NCBI GenBank assembly: GCA_964609655.1
Contig: CAZSUA010000314.1
Coordinates: 1-6,565 of the forward strand
Direction of reading: 5' to 3'
DNA: 6,565 nucleotides
From: JBBRRP01 sp964609655
Lineage (GTDB): Bacteria > Myxococcota_A > Polyangia > Polyangiales > Polyangiaceae
Part shown: piece after piece, positions 1 to 5,994 of the stretch
Numbering within the stretch: the first letter of the stretch is position 1
How the letters are laid out: the number at the start of each line of letters is the position of its first letter
Notes under the pieces: model-generated
What the model saw: only the letters and a program-made list of their open reading frames with translations
The model's database searches: none
Told to the model about the DNA's origin: nothing
Translations under genes and position numbers: made by a program

Positions 1-1
1 C

Positions 2-985
2 GAAACGCAGGATCATGCTGGATTGGTGCACCTGTATGAAGATTTGGTGCTTCGTACCAAAGACAAGGATTTGCGTGCACAGTTATCACGGAAAGTCGCG
101 AGTCTCTGGGAGTCCAAGCTTGCGGACCCACGAGAAGCTGCTGACGCTTGGCGCCGCGTGCTGCGTCTGATCCCGAATGATCCTGAGGCAACGGCTGGGC
201 TTGACCGGGCCAAGCGCAACATGTTGCACCCCGCAGCACCGGAAGAGGTGGGGGAGGACCAGTTCGACGAAGCTCCGCCGCTCCTGGTATCACCTGCCGT
301 GGCGTCGCCCGTTGAAGCATCGCCCGTTGAAGCATCGCCCGTTGAAGCAGAAATGCAGCAAGCTGACTCCTCCGCAGAAGGAGAAGCCAGGGAGAGTGCC
401 TCGGCTGAGATGGCATCCGAGCCGCTCGCTACTGAACCGGTACTACTGCCCTTTGAAATTGAAGCACCCCAAGAAGCGCGAGCGGTTGATGTGTCGGCAC
501 CCTTCAATCCAGAAGAGGGGATCGACGGCGACGGGCTGGCAGACGAACTTTCGGCAATTTTTAAACGCATTGAAGTGCCAGCGTCCGCTCCCAATCTAGA
601 CAGCCGTATTGAGATTGACCTGGCGTCGAATGCTGAAATTGGCGTCGGAGGCGATCTGAGCCTGGAGGCAAGTGTGCGGGAGGCCGTCGCGAGCCATGTC
701 GCGGCCGGTGGAGCGCTTGCGGCCGCTGTTGCGCGAGCGCCCGCGCCCAGCTCCGAAGAGATCGATGTTGATTTTGATGAAGGTGCCGAACCGGCGGCGC
801 TACCGCCACGTCGGCTTTCTCCTCCGCCGCGCCCTCCTGAGGGGCGACGCTCAAACGGGCCGCCTCCGCCTCCGCGCCGACCCTCAGCTGATCCACCAGC
901 CACGGGTGCAATTGCGGTCGACGATTCGGATGAAGAGGCGATGGACCTCGATGATGAAGAGCTGCTCGAAGGCCCGACAACTTAG
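2..985 (+). CDS. TPR-like protein with disordered acidic/proline-rich tail (5'-truncated)
   Basis: The frame is open from the first bases of the window, so the true start lies upstream; the TTG at 23 is only the first start-like codon. About 327 residues are visible. The first ~75 are helical and TPR-like: a stretch reading WESKLADPREAADAWRRVL, then RLIPNDPEA, fits the TPR pattern of small and large hydrophobics ending in a Pro. Such helices usually mediate protein-protein contacts. The remaining ~245 residues look disordered: Ala/Glu-rich with a VEASP repeat, then a proline/arginine-rich stretch, then a very acidic end (SDEEAMDLDDEELLE). No catalytic motif or membrane segment is visible. The stop is 13 bp from the convergent LdcA-like gene. 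The specific function is unknown; it could be a scaffold or regulatory protein with more TPRs upstream. The coding call is firm; the TPR assignment is moderately firm. Confidence 0.8.
   Translation, partial: ETQDHAGLVHLYEDLVLRTKDKDLRAQLSRKVASLWESKLADPREAADAWRRVLRLIPNDPEATAGLDRAKRNMLHPAAPEEVGEDQFDEAPPLLVSPAVASPVEASPVEASPVEAEMQQADSSAEGEARESASAEMASEPLATEPVLLPFEIEAPQEARAVDVSAPFNPEEGIDGDGLADELSAIFKRIEVPASAPNLDSRIEIDLASNAEIGVGGDLSLEASVREAVASHVAAGGALAAAVARAPAPSSEEIDVDFDEGAEPAALPPRRLSPPPRPPEGRRSNGPPPPPRRPSADPPATGAIAVDDSDEEAMDLDDEELLEGPTT
311..349 (+). repeat. 15-bp tandem repeat encoding VEASP
   Basis: The unit GTTGAAGCATCGCCC occurs twice without a difference, followed by the first 9 bases of a third copy. 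The preceding VASP codons look like a diverged copy. The period is a multiple of three, so copy-number change keeps the frame. It lies in the disordered part of the TPR-like protein and probably arose by replication slippage. Confidence 0.9.
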
Positions 986-1012
986 GCTCGCCGCAGAGCT
1001 ATTGGCCTTTCG
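967..1012. other. Possible nested hairpin between convergent genes
   Basis: Between the two convergent stop codons a short stem pairs GGCTC (985-989) with GAGCT (996-1000), including one G-T pair, around a 6-base loop. Outside it CGAAGGCC (967-974) can pair with GGCCTTTCG (1004-1012) with one bulged base. The position suits a bidirectional transcription end, but neither strand has a T-run, so this is not a standard intrinsic terminator. It may be chance. Confidence 0.2.
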
Positions 1013-1892
1013 GCTGAACGATCATTGTGAGTGTCTGGGTATCGAGGGTGGCGTGTGCGCCGAGCAGCAATGGTTCATTCTGTGCGCCGTGACCAAACGG
1101 GAGCCCACCTAGAATCGGTAATCTGAGGTGGCCCAAGCAATGGTGAAGCATTTCCGGTACCGGAACGCCGAATTTTCCAGGTGAGCAGTCGGTGAAGTCG
1201 CCGAACGCCAGTCCGGCACACTGATCGAGAACACCGCCCGCGAGCAGCGCCATGAGCATTCGATCCAGTCGATAGCTGGCCTCTCCGATGTCCTCTAACA
1301 TCAGGATATACCCCTCCGGGAGCTGCACCCGCCCCGCTGCCCACGCCGCAAACCACACGCTCAGGTTCCCTCCTACGAGCGTCCCAGAGGCTCGTCCGCT
1401 GACGACCGCTTCGCTACCCAAATACTTGCGCCGCAGCTCCGGTGCTTCGAGGGCGGCTAGCCAAGGGCCCCAGACCCGCCTGTGTGCCCGACCAAGGCCC
1501 GCAACGTTGTGAGCATGTAACGACATCACGCCCACGCGAGCCGCCTCCACATGCAGGGCCGTAAAGTCCGAGAAACCGACGAGCCATTTCGGGCAAGCAC
1601 GTAGCGCAGAAAAATCGGCCCGAAAGCTGAGCCTCGACGCTCCGTATCCCCCGCGGGCCGCGACGATCGCTCGCGTATCACGGTCCCGGAGCGCCCCGTC
1701 GAGCTCGGCTAGGCGTCGTTCATCGCTACCAGCCAAATAACCCTCCCGATCAAATATCCCCGGCTCGAAGACGAGGTCAAAACGCTCGGAAAGAAAGCCA
1801 AGCCCCCGATACACCAACGCCCGGTCGAATGGGCTCGACGGCGCGATCACGCGCACCCGGTCGCCGGGCTTTAACGGAGGCGGAATGATCAC
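999..1892 (-). CDS. ldcA: Muramoyltetrapeptide L,D-carboxypeptidase, peptidase family S66 (LdcA-like)
   Basis: LdcA removes the terminal D-Ala from the murein tetrapeptide in the cytoplasm so the tripeptide can be recycled. All S66 landmarks are present. Counting from the longest possible start (ATG at 1985), they are ARGGYGASRL (110-119), the nucleophile elbow GFSDFT with Ser139, LMLEDIGE with the catalytic Glu231, and PFGHGAQNEP with the catalytic His299. No signal peptide is visible, which fits a cytosolic enzyme. The length is about 297-328 residues, normal for the family. The start is uncertain. I use the GTG at 1892 because the protein then begins MIIPPPLKPGDRVRVIAPS, as family members do, with a weak AGAGA 8 bases upstream. 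ATGs at 1916, 1937 and 1985 are in frame; the last has AAAGGA only 3 bases upstream and would overlap the divergent acyltransferase start. S66 also contains microcin-immunity MccF, but the context favours murein recycling. Confidence 0.9.
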   Translation of the reverse strand: MIIPPPLKPGDRVRVIAPSSPFDRALVYRGLGFLSERFDLVFEPGIFDREGYLAGSDERRLAELDGALRDRDTRAIVAARGGYGASRLSFRADFSALRACPKWLVGFSDFTALHVEAARVGVMSLHAHNVAGLGRAHRRVWGPWLAALEAPELRRKYLGSEAVVSGRASGTLVGGNLSVWFAAWAAGRVQLPEGYILMLEDIGEASYRLDRMLMALLAGGVLDQCAGLAFGDFTDCSPGKFGVPVPEMLHHCLGHLRLPILGGLPFGHGAQNEPLLLGAHATLDTQTLTMIVQPKGQ

Positions 1893-1983
1893 ACCACGAG
1901 TCTCTGCCACGGGCATCACAAGTTGCCAACCCGGCATAGCTGTCGCAACCTTCGGCCCCGGTTCACCCGGAACCGTCTGCCGC
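1893..1983. promoter_or_regulatory. Divergent control region between ldcA-like gene and acyltransferase
   Basis: With the preferred starts, 91 bp separate two head-to-head genes, so promoters for both should lie here or slightly inside each gene. I find no convincing -35/-10 pair: a TTGCCA at 1923 has no good -10 at normal spacing. The region holds a perfect 6-bp-arm dyad (1959-1975) and a weaker TGCC-N5-GGCA dyad (1924-1936). If the ldcA-like gene really starts at 1985, this stretch is coding instead. Confidence 0.4.
1959..1975. promoter_or_regulatory. Operator-like inverted repeat CGGTTC-N5-GAACCG
   Basis: The two 6-base arms are perfectly complementary around ACCCG. The dyad ends 8 bases before the acyltransferase ATG at 1984, inside the divergent region. 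It could be a binding site for a dimeric repressor acting on both genes, or a small hairpin in the acyltransferase leader hiding its ribosome site. Arms this short can occur by chance. Confidence 0.35.
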
Positions 1984-2910
1984 ATGAATCCTTTAACCGC
2001 CCTTGCCCGCCTTTCTCAGGTCGCGGAGACACGTTTGCTACCGCTTGCGGGGGAGGCGTTGGCGTTCGTGGAGCGTTCACGCCGTGAATTGGGGGTGCGA
2101 TTGCTGGGTCATGACTTTGAGCGACGCGCTCAGCTGCTCCGCGAGCGGTATGCAGGCGTGGGAGGGGATCCGTTTGGTCTGAACCCAGAAACGGCGGCAC
2201 GCGTCGTTAAGATTGCGGCATTTTTTCACCGCTTCTACTTCCGGACGGAATGTCAGGGGCTTGAACGGCTCCCAGCAGGGCGTCTGCTAATTGTTGCCAA
2301 TCATTCAGGTCAGCTGCCTTGGGATGGAGCGGTACTCGCGGCGGCGCTTTTCTTAGACGCTGAGCCTCCGCGGGTGACACGCGCTTTGGTGGACAAGTGG
2401 GCGTTTGGGCTACCGTTCGTTTCGACGCTGTTCAGCCGCATCGGCCAGGTGCCTGGTTTGCCTGAAAATGCACGCCGTTTGCTGCGCATGGGCGAGACGG
2501 TTCTCGTCTTTCCTGAGGGCATGCGGGGCATCAACAAGCCTTTTTCAGAACGTTATCAATTGCAAGAATTCTCCCGGGGCTTCATGCGGCTCGCCCTGGA
2601 AACGGACACTCCGATCGTGCCGGTGGCGATCGTGGGTGCCGAGGAACAATACGTGAACGTTGGTAACCTGAAGTGGGCAGCCAAGGCGTTCGGACTTGAA
2701 TCGCTGCCCATCATTCCGCAGATGTTGGTCCCCGGTGGGCAGCTGCCCCTCCCGACGAAATACCACATTAAGTTTGGTGAGCCGATGTATTTTAATGAAA
2801 GTGCGGACGACAACAGGGCGTCACTCGAGCACAAGGTTTGGCTTGTTCGTGAGGAGATCCAGAATCTGTTGAATGAAACACTCAAGCAGCGAAAAGGGAT
2901 ATTTCGCTGA
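1984..2910 (+). CDS. PlsC-like lysophospholipid/glycerolipid acyltransferase (LPLAT superfamily)
   Basis: This is a predicted membrane-associated acyltransferase that moves an acyl chain onto a glycerol-type lipid; the acceptor cannot be told from sequence. Counted from the ATG at 1984 (308 residues), the catalytic block is ANHSGQLPWD, with His107 and Asp114 six residues apart (HX6D). The usual PlsC motif is HX4D; the longer spacing is, as I recall, typical of the MGAT/DGAT2-like LPLAT branch. FPEG follows at 176-179 (acceptor phosphate-binding motif), then GFMRLALETDTPIVPVAIVG. The N-terminal ~90 residues are helical and charged, without a clear signal peptide. An in-frame ATG at 1885 would add 33 residues, but these would overlap the LdcA-like gene and do not resemble the family, so I chose 1984, although its ribosome site is weak. 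The SDR gene starts 2 nt after the stop, so the two are probably co-translated. The superfamily is secure; the substrate is unknown. Confidence 0.88.
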   Translation: MNPLTALARLSQVAETRLLPLAGEALAFVERSRRELGVRLLGHDFERRAQLLRERYAGVGGDPFGLNPETAARVVKIAAFFHRFYFRTECQGLERLPAGRLLIVANHSGQLPWDGAVLAAALFLDAEPPRVTRALVDKWAFGLPFVSTLFSRIGQVPGLPENARRLLRMGETVLVFPEGMRGINKPFSERYQLQEFSRGFMRLALETDTPIVPVAIVGAEEQYVNVGNLKWAAKAFGLESLPIIPQMLVPGGQLPLPTKYHIKFGEPMYFNESADDNRASLEHKVWLVREEIQNLLNETLKQRKGIFR

Positions 2911-2912
2911 CT

Positions 2913-3857
2913 GTGTCGCATTCTACGCCGAAGAAGGTGATACTCACCGGGGTGTGCGGGCGCTTAGGCCGGCGGGTTGCGCGTCACTTGCATCGCAGCT
3001 GCGAGGTTGTCGGAGTGGATGAGCGGCCATTCGAGGGGGCGCCGAAGGATCTGGAACACCACCGCCTAGCGCTGACAAGCCATCGCATTCGCGAGATATT
3101 TTCTCCGGGAGACGACCAGGCCCTGATTCATTTGGGGATCTCCCACAACAAGCATCAAAACACCGCCGAGCAACATAGCGAGAATCTGAGGGCATTTCAG
3201 GGCTTACTCGAGTGTGCTCGGGAAGCCGGATTCAAGAAAATTGTCCTGCTTTCCAGTGCTAATGTGTATGGGCCACGTGCCGACAACCCTCAATTTTTGA
3301 CTGAAACTGCGCCGCTCCTAGCAGCGGGTCCCTTCACGGACATCCGTGATCTGGTCGAGATGGATATGCTGGCGCAATCGTTCTTGTGGCAACACACCGG
3401 GATTGAAACCGTCATTCTCCGGCCCACTCATATTCTTGGAACGGTGCACAACGCGCCGAGCAATTATCTGAGGCTCGCTGTGGTCCCAACAATTTTTGGC
3501 TTTGATCCGATGGTGCAGGTGGTTCACGAAGAGGATGTAGCCCAGGCCATCGTCGCCTCGCTGAAACCGGGAGTGCGGGGCACCTTCAATCTGGGTGGCC
3601 CACCGGCGGTGCCTCTTTCCCAGGCCTTGAAGCTGCTCGGGCGAACCAGCGTGAGTCTGCCGCACGGTTTGGCCAAGCTCACACTGGAGGGGCTATTTAA
3701 GGCAAAAATGAGCAACTTTCCTGCGCCTGAGCTCGATTTCATTCGGTATGTGTGCATGGTGGATGATTCGCTGGCGCGTGGCCAGCTCGGCTACTCGCCC
3801 CGCTTTGGGCTATCAGAGACGCTGGGTTCGGTTGATGCGGAGCGCTGGGTAGCCTGA
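2913..3857 (+). CDS. Extended SDR / NAD-dependent epimerase-dehydratase-like protein with altered active site
   Basis: This Rossmann-fold protein of 314 residues starts at a GTG 2 nt after the acyltransferase stop. The dinucleotide-binding motif TGVCGRLG is at 12-19. Asp36 ends the second strand (VVGVDERP), which favours NAD(H) over NADP(H). LIHLGISHN (71-79) and LLSSANVYGPRA (112-123) match the usual core strands of sugar-nucleotide epimerases. Aligned without gaps to the common PYGASKLAAE block, the local sequence is PFTDIRDLVE: the catalytic Tyr is Phe141 and the Lys is Arg145. Standard SDR oxidoreduction is therefore doubtful; it may bind a nucleotide or regulate, or use different chemistry. 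RPTHILG (169-175) and VHEEDVAQAIVASL fit the substrate-domain region. A functional link with the acyltransferase is inferred from spacing. An AAAAGGG lies 14 bases upstream of the GTG, rather far for a ribosome site. The fold is secure; the reaction is unknown. Confidence 0.87.
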   Translation: MSHSTPKKVILTGVCGRLGRRVARHLHRSCEVVGVDERPFEGAPKDLEHHRLALTSHRIREIFSPGDDQALIHLGISHNKHQNTAEQHSENLRAFQGLLECAREAGFKKIVLLSSANVYGPRADNPQFLTETAPLLAAGPFTDIRDLVEMDMLAQSFLWQHTGIETVILRPTHILGTVHNAPSNYLRLAVVPTIFGFDPMVQVVHEEDVAQAIVASLKPGVRGTFNLGGPPAVPLSQALKLLGRTSVSLPHGLAKLTLEGLFKAKMSNFPAPELDFIRYVCMVDDSLARGQLGYSPRFGLSETLGSVDAERWVA

Positions 3858-3889
3858 AGTGACGCGTGCAATAGAAAAGAGATGTGGTC

Positions 3890-4144
3890 ATGTTTCTCGC
3901 TAGATCCGCTGGTTTTATACGGGCGTTCGGCCTCTCTGCGACAGCGCTGCTGACCAGTTGCGAGCGTCCGCCGCGTCCGTCGGGACCCCCACCGGAATAC
4001 GTTCGCCCGTCCGTCCCAGCTGCACCCATCACGACAGCACCCGCAGATCCCTTCGCAAACCTGAACGACGCCGTTATCCACGAGCCACCCCCTGGAGCAG
4101 CAGCCGGTGCGGGGGGCGCTGTTTCTAGTAAAAAATCCCGGTAA
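3890..4144 (+). CDS. Small proline-rich lipoprotein
   Basis: This gene encodes 84 residues with a lipoprotein signal: Arg5 and Arg11, a hydrophobic stretch around FGLSATALL, then the lipobox LTSC with Cys24. After lipidation about 61 residues would remain, rich in Pro and Ala (ERPPRPSGPPPEYVRPSVPA), with a short DPFANLNDAVIHE segment and a basic end (SSKKSR). No known domain is visible, so it is probably a flexible envelope-attached peptide. The ATG at 3890 is chosen because AGAGA lies 7 bases upstream; the in-frame GTG at 3884 would leave only 1 base. It follows the SDR stop by 32 bp on the same strand with no terminator between, so co-transcription is possible. Its reality rests on the signal and lipobox, since the length alone is weak evidence. 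Confidence 0.65.
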   Translation: MFLARSAGFIRAFGLSATALLTSCERPPRPSGPPPEYVRPSVPAAPITTAPADPFANLNDAVIHEPPPGAAAGAGGAVSSKKSR

Positions 4145-4252
4145 AACTCGACCCCGTCCCCGGGAAATACAAGCGTTGCGCGTGGGAGCTGAGTACACTA
4201 AGCCGAGAGCCCCTTCGCCAATGATGCACACTGAGCCCGGAAAGAACCGATT
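4145..4252 (+). promoter_or_regulatory. Leader region upstream of proA with imperfect dyad
   Basis: This 108-bp gap is the largest on the plus strand and the likeliest place for a promoter of the proA-rsfS-rlmH run. It holds a 16-bp near-palindrome, GCTnAGTnnACTnAGC at 4188-4203, about 50 bp before the start codon. TACACT (4194-4199) could be a -10 but no -35 stands at normal distance. No terminator with a T-run follows the lipoprotein gene. Confidence 0.35.
4239..4246 (+). promoter_or_regulatory. Ribosome binding site of proA
   Basis: GGAAAGAA precedes the GTG at 4253 by about 6-8 bases. It is the best-spaced ribosome site among the plus-strand genes here and supports the non-ATG start. Confidence 0.6.
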
Positions 4253-5500
4253 GTGAGTTCCGTTCGAAAGCAAGCTGAACTGGCTCGCCTTGCCGCGCGA
4301 AAGATCGCCCCGCTCCGGCGTGCCGTCAAAGACGTCGCACTCCTGGCGATCGCCTCGAAATTGCGCGCGAACGTTGCGGAGATAGCGCAAACGAACCAAA
4401 GAGATTTGGACAAAGCTCGAGCTTCAGGTTTGGGTGAAGCGCTCTTGCAGCGCCTCACGTTAGGGCCGGCCGAGGTTGAGGCGACGGCAAAGGGCGTCGA
4501 ATACATTGTCTCGCTCCCTGATCCAGTGGGTTCGCGCAGCGAGGCGCGACGGCTGGACAATGGACTTTTAGCAGGTAAGCAGCGTTTGCCTCTCGGAGTG
4601 ATCGCGATGATCTACGAAGCTCGTCCGAACGTGACCGTCGATGCCGCCGCGCTCTGCTTGAAGTCCGGCAATGCCGTGCTGCTGCGCGGAGGCAAGGAGG
4701 CAGAAGAGACGAATCAACTCCTCGGGCGCCTGATCGGCGAAGCGTTGACTGCCAGCGGTCTCCCCAACGATGCGGTTCAGATCATTCCGGCCACCGATCG
4801 GGAGGGCATCAAGGAGCTGCTCTCCTTGAGTGATTTGGTGGATCTCGCCATCCCGCGTGGAGGGGAAGGTTTAATCCGGTTTGTCGCCGAGCATGCGCGC
4901 GTGCCCGTGGTGAAGCATTATCAGGGCATTTGCCACATGTTCCTGGATGCGAGCGCTGATCCGGAGAAGGCGGTGCCTCTCGTTCTGAATTCAAAGGTGC
5001 AGCGGCCGGGTGTGTGCAATGCCCTCGAGTGCCTTTTGGTACACGAAGACGCGGCGACAGCTCTCTTGCCTAAGCTTTGGACCGCACTCAAAGAAGCAGA
5101 GGTTGAGGTGCGCGGCTGCGAGAAAACCCTGAAGCTCTTGCCCTTGGCTCGCATTGCCACCGAGGCCGACTTTGGCGCGGAATTTCTAGCGAAAATATTG
5201 GCGGTGCGTGTGGTTCGCGATCTGGATGACGCACTGTTGCACATTGGTCGTTACGGCTCCAACCACACGGAGAGCATCTGTACGGAGAGCTACGCCAACG
5301 CGGAACGCTGGGTCAATGAAGTCGACGCGAGCTGTGTGCTCGTGAACGCCTCCACGCGTTTTAATGATGGTGGGCAGCTCGGATTAGGTGCCGAAATTGG
5401 CATCAGCACCTCCAAGTTGCACGCGTACGGCCCCATGGGTCTCGAGAGTTTGACTGCAGAGAAATGGGTCGTGTATGGCTCAGGCCAGGTTCGGGTTTAA
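4253..5500 (+). CDS. proA: Glutamate-5-semialdehyde dehydrogenase (gamma-glutamyl phosphate reductase)
   Basis: ProA reduces L-gamma-glutamyl 5-phosphate with NADPH to glutamate 5-semialdehyde, the second step of proline synthesis from glutamate, in the cytosol. The 415-residue length is normal. The N-terminal helix (SVRKQAELARLAARKIAPL) and the block IYEARPNVTVDAAALCLKSG are typical. The catalytic Cys255 sits in QRPGVCNALE. The ProA signature spans residues 321-342: it opens VRDLDDALLHI and closes YGSNHTESI, and it matches the family pattern throughout. The C-terminal HAYGPMGLESLTAEKW is also typical. The GTG start has a good ribosome site. The partner kinase proB is not in this window. The stop is followed after 3 nt by rsfS, so these two are almost certainly one operon. 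No defect is visible. Confidence 0.97.
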   Translation: MSSVRKQAELARLAARKIAPLRRAVKDVALLAIASKLRANVAEIAQTNQRDLDKARASGLGEALLQRLTLGPAEVEATAKGVEYIVSLPDPVGSRSEARRLDNGLLAGKQRLPLGVIAMIYEARPNVTVDAAALCLKSGNAVLLRGGKEAEETNQLLGRLIGEALTASGLPNDAVQIIPATDREGIKELLSLSDLVDLAIPRGGEGLIRFVAEHARVPVVKHYQGICHMFLDASADPEKAVPLVLNSKVQRPGVCNALECLLVHEDAATALLPKLWTALKEAEVEVRGCEKTLKLLPLARIATEADFGAEFLAKILAVRVVRDLDDALLHIGRYGSNHTESICTESYANAERWVNEVDASCVLVNASTRFNDGGQLGLGAEIGISTSKLHAYGPMGLESLTAEKWVVYGSGQVRV

Positions 5501-5503
5501 TCA

Positions 5504-5950
5504 ATGAAAATCAAGGCGCCGGTAAGGAAAGATTCAACCCTGCGAAAGGGTATGCCCCGGCAAATGCCGAGCGAGGATGCGCGCAAGCTTGCGCTGCTTG
5601 CCGCTGAAGCGGGGCTCGAAAAACAGGCGTTAGACATTGAGATCATCGATGTGACCGGCAAGGTAGATTATGCCGATTTTCTGGTGATCATGACCGGTCA
5701 GAGTTCTCGGCAGGTGTCAGCAATTGCAGGTGAGGTTGATGAGCGCTTAGCCAAGAGTGGCACTAACGCTATTTCGATTGAAGGCTTGCCGAAAGCCCAC
5801 TGGGTGCTGATCGACTTCGTTGATGTTGTGGTGCACGTCTTCTTGGACGAGGAGCGTGCTCTCTACGATCTGGGTGGGCTTTGGATGGATGCGCGCCGGG
5901 TACCCGTCCCGGAAACCCCACCCGATTCGGGTTCCGGGGCTAAGCGCTAA
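5504..5950 (+). CDS. rsfS: Ribosomal silencing factor RsfS (Iojap/YbeB family)
   Basis: RsfS binds ribosomal protein uL14 on the large subunit and blocks joining of the 30S subunit, which saves energy in starvation. Family landmarks are EDARKLALLAAEAGLEKQA (24-42), the core VDYADFLVIMTGQSSRQVSA (54-73), and AHWVLIDFVDVVVHVF (98-113) followed by YDLGGLWMDA. The protein has 148 residues, longer than the usual 105-130. The extra parts are a basic N-terminus before about residue 22 and a Pro/Ser/Gly tail (PETPPDSGSGAKR). The first ATG (5504), 3 nt after proA, has no strong ribosome site. ATGs at 5552 and 5564 are alternatives; AAAGGG at 5545-5550 sits 1 and 13 bases ahead of them, so neither is ideal. 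The 5564 start would give a normal-length 128-residue protein. The identity is secure; the start is not. Confidence 0.95.
   Translation: MKIKAPVRKDSTLRKGMPRQMPSEDARKLALLAAEAGLEKQALDIEIIDVTGKVDYADFLVIMTGQSSRQVSAIAGEVDERLAKSGTNAISIEGLPKAHWVLIDFVDVVVHVFLDEERALYDLGGLWMDARRVPVPETPPDSGSGAKR
5908..5938 (+). other. Strong GC-rich hairpin at the 3' end of rsfS
   Basis: CCCGGAA and CCC (5908-5918, one bulged A) pair with GGGTTCCGGG (5929-5938), about 10 base pairs around a 10-base loop. It lies in codons of the variable RsfS tail, 10 bases before the stop codon. There is no T-run, so it is not an intrinsic terminator; it might affect mRNA decay or the level of downstream rlmH. It may simply reflect proline and glycine codons. 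Confidence 0.35.
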
Positions 5951-5994
5951 CACAGAAATTCGAACACGCGCCTTCGTGGGCAAGTGCCACTCAC

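Noticed and set aside
13..903. Long open frame on the minus strand (296 codons) opposite the TPR-like gene
   Set aside because: Its product is Ser/Ala/Gly low-complexity with no motif, and it mirrors the codon pattern of the plus-strand gene, which has recognisable TPR-like sequence.
967..1012. Bidirectional intrinsic terminator between the convergent genes
   Set aside because: The stems are short or have a large loop, and there is no T-run on either strand; it is kept only as a low-confidence hairpin.
2556..2921. Minus-strand open frame of 121 codons inside the acyltransferase gene
   Set aside because: It is fully antisense to a gene with clear HX6D and FPEG motifs and shows no recognisable features of its own.
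4176..4199. Possible sigma-70 promoter TTGCGC ... TACACT before proA
   Set aside because: The spacer is only 12 bases, well below the 16-18 needed, and no other -35 fits TACACT.
3791..4399. Minus-strand open frame of 202 codons across the SDR end, lipoprotein and proA start
   Set aside because: It is antisense to three better-supported genes, including proA, and its Cys/Arg/Gly-rich product shows no domain.
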